From positions 1 to 7,115 of the forward strand of contig JACVQI010000098.1 of NCBI GenBank assembly GCA_015661095.1: DNA of 7,115 nucleotides, read 5' to 3'. This DNA is from Gammaproteobacteria bacterium (GTDB lineage: Bacteria; Pseudomonadota; Gammaproteobacteria; Eutrophobiales; Eutrophobiaceae). The position numbers were made by a program, and so were the translations under genes. Position 1 is the stretch's first letter, and each line of letters starts with the position of its first letter. Positions 5,357-7,115 of this stretch are shown in pieces. The notes below the pieces were generated by a model. That model did no database searches and was not told where the DNA came from. It worked only from the letters and a program-made list of their open reading frames with translations.

Positions 5357-7003
5357 ATGACTCGAGCCATAAAATTCCTGCTCCGTTGCCTGTTGAAACT
5401 GTTATACCGCGTCGAGGTGATCGGTCTGGAACACTATCACAGCGCCGGTGACAGGGTATTGATAGTGGCCAATCATACCTCGTTACTCGACGGGGTTTTA
5501 CTCTATGCCTGGCTGCCGGAAACGCCGACCTTCGCCATCAACACCCGCATCGCCCAAACACCCCGCTTCAAATGGTTTCTGAAATTCGTGGACCTCTTCA
5601 TCATGGATCCGGCCAATCCACTGTCAGTGAAATCGATGATCAAATTCATTAAACACGACCGGAAGGCGGTGATTTTTCCGGAGGGTCGAATCACCACTTC
5701 CGGGATCCTGATGAAGATATATGCCGGACCGGGTATGGTAGCCGACAAGGCCGGAGCGATGGTGCTGCCGGTTGCCATCGACGGCGCCCAGCTTTCGCGA
5801 TTTTCCCATATGCGGGGCACGGGACATGTCAGCTGGTTCCCGAGTATTACCCTGCGGTTCCTGCCGCCGGAGCGGCTTGCCATCAGCCCGGCGATCAAGG
5901 GTCATGCCCGCCGGGAAGCCGCGGCGCGGGCCATGCAAAACCTGATGTATAAGATCCATTTCTCCACTTATGACTTTAACAAGACTCTCATAGCGGCATT
6001 ACTCGAGGCCAGCCGCCGTAACGGCAGCCGCCAGGTAATCATTGAAGATATCAACCGCGAACCGCTCAGCTACAAACAACTCATCACCAGAATCCTGATC
6101 CTGGCGCGCCTGCTCAAGCGGCAAACCTCAGCGGGGGAACATGTCGGTGTGCTGTTGCCGAATGTCAGCGCCAATGTCATCACTTTCATGGCGCTGCAGT
6201 TTCTGGGCAGGGTGACAGCGATGCTGAACTATACCGCCGGCGTCCAGGCGATCTTGAAGTCTTGCCATATCGCCGGCATCAAAACCATTTATACCTCCAG
6301 GCGCTTTATTGAAAATGCCAAATTGCAACGGCTGGTGCAGGAACTGGAAAAACATCTGCAACTGATTTATCTGGAGGAGTTACGCGCCGGGATGACCACC
6401 ATCGATAAACTAGTAGGTGCCATCGGCAGCCTCTGGCCTGAGACCAGTTACCGGCTGCAAACCCGGAACGTCGATCCTGATGCCGCGGCGGTCATCCTGT
6501 TTACGTCCGGTTCCGAAGGTATTCCTAAAGGTGTGGTGTTATCCCATAAGAATATCCTGGCCAATTTCGCCCAGGTCCGTTGCCACATCAACTTCAATCA
6601 AAAAGACCTGGTCTTTGCCTGCCTGCCCCTGTTTCATTCATTTGGTCTGAATGCTGGCTGTCTGATGCCGCTACTGGGCGGCAGCAAGGTTTTTATCTAT
6701 CCCAGTCCACTGCATTACCGCATCATCCCGGAGTTAATCTACGAACTGGGCGCCACCATTCTGTTCGGCACCAGCACCTTCTTCAAAGGCTACGCTCGCT
6801 ACGCCCATATGTATGATTTCCATTCCTTACGTTATGCCGTCGCCGGCGCGGAAAAATTACGCGATGATACCCGCCAGATGTGGATGGACAAATTTGGCAT
6901 CCGGGTTTATGAAGGCTATGGCGTGACTGAATCCAGTCCCGTCATCTCAGTCAACACGCCGCTGGTATACAGACAGGATACCGTTGGCCCGCTGGTACCT
7001 GGA
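5357..7003 (+). CDS. aas: Bifunctional Aas: lysophosphatidylethanolamine acyltransferase / acyl-ACP synthetase, 3' part missing
   Basis: Aas reacylates lysophosphatidylethanolamine at the inner membrane, using fatty acids it activates onto acyl carrier protein. Residues 1-200 are a PlsC-type acyltransferase with NHTSLLD (His40, Asp45) and FPEGR (107-111). Residues ~210 onward are an adenylate-forming synthetase with LNYTAGV (290-296), phosphate-binding LFTSGSEGIPKG (381-392), LPLFHSFG (423-430), PSPLHYRI (449-456), GTSTFF (471-476), VAGAEKL (495-501) and YEGYGVTE (518-525). The match follows E. coli Aas (719 residues) closely up to DTVGPLVPG (541-549), then stops. The frame stays open to base 7115, but nothing after ~7003 resembles Aas. 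About 170 C-terminal residues, including the second synthetase subdomain, are therefore absent. Start ATG 5357 aligns with the family N-terminus. No lplT-like transporter is visible. Confidence 0.93.
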
Positions 7004-7115
7004 AGCCCAGTTCTTCAAGCGATTGTTGCATGTCCCCGGCAAGCTGGACGTGGTCCCGTCGCTCGCACGCGACTGGGGGGCCAAGGGGGTCATCATCCAC
7101 CTGAACCGCGGCTGT
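6990..7115 (+). CDS. Fragment of another protein, possibly a benzoyl-CoA reductase/2-hydroxyacyl-CoA dehydratase subunit
   Basis: From about base 6990, the frame one base later than aas reads as natural protein to the window end: WYLEAQFFKRLLHVPG, then KLDVVPSLARDWGAKG, then VIIHLNRGC. The last segment resembles the GVxxHxNRGC motif of the BcrB/HgdB-type iron-sulfur subunits, whose Cys ligates a cluster; this is from family memory and rests on few residues. Third codon positions are almost all G or C and all three lysines are AAG, unlike aas. GC over 7011-7110 is 64%. The left boundary is the inferred junction with aas, not a start codon. It probably comes from a different genome or locus. 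Confidence 0.45.

Noticed and set aside
6950..7115. Single-base frameshift as the explanation for the odd Aas C-terminus
   Set aside because: The other plus frames do not contain the expected Aas continuation (the GG-rich region and the later synthetase motifs), so a different sequence is present.

Overview
The window is a chromosomal housekeeping segment that reads as gammaproteobacterial. It carries the block dnaQ, rnhA, a yafS-like methyltransferase gene, gloB and mltD, which are the same five neighbours as in Escherichia coli (mltD-gloB-yafS-rnhA-dnaQ). The orientations differ: here the methyltransferase, rnhA and dnaQ form one minus-strand operon divergent from gloB, whereas in E. coli rnhA and dnaQ are themselves divergent. 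Codon use is mixed and GC is moderate. I cannot name a genus.

Layout, left to right. Bases 1-117 are the 3' end of a monothiol glutaredoxin gene (plus strand). Bases 118-382 hold no gene. They contain a stem-loop just after the glutaredoxin gene and a 155-bp miniature transposon-like element (225-379) made of five consecutive hairpins. Its 6-bp target duplication includes the dnaQ stop codon. Then come dnaQ (383-1102), rnhA (1127-1573) and the methyltransferase gene (1566-2348), all minus strand and tightly packed. An 87-bp divergent region leads into gloB (2436-3206, plus). A 186-bp spacer with a good promoter candidate precedes mltD (3393-5276), a lipoprotein lytic transglycosylase with four LysM repeats. 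Finally aas starts at 5357: a lysophospholipid acyltransferase fused to an acyl-ACP synthetase.

The genes serve general upkeep: iron-sulfur/redox handling (glutaredoxin), replication fidelity (DnaQ), RNA:DNA hybrid removal (RNase H), methylglyoxal detoxification (GloB), murein remodelling (MltD) and phospholipid repair (Aas). No dedicated new system is encoded.

The most unusual points are two. First, the Aas protein match breaks off sharply near base 7000, and the remaining ~115 bases read in another frame as a different protein (resembling a benzoyl-CoA reductase/2-hydroxyacyl-CoA dehydratase subunit). This looks like a chimeric join or rearrangement. Second, the hairpin-packed miniature element lies between the convergent glutaredoxin and dnaQ genes. 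mltD may also be transcribed as a leaderless message.
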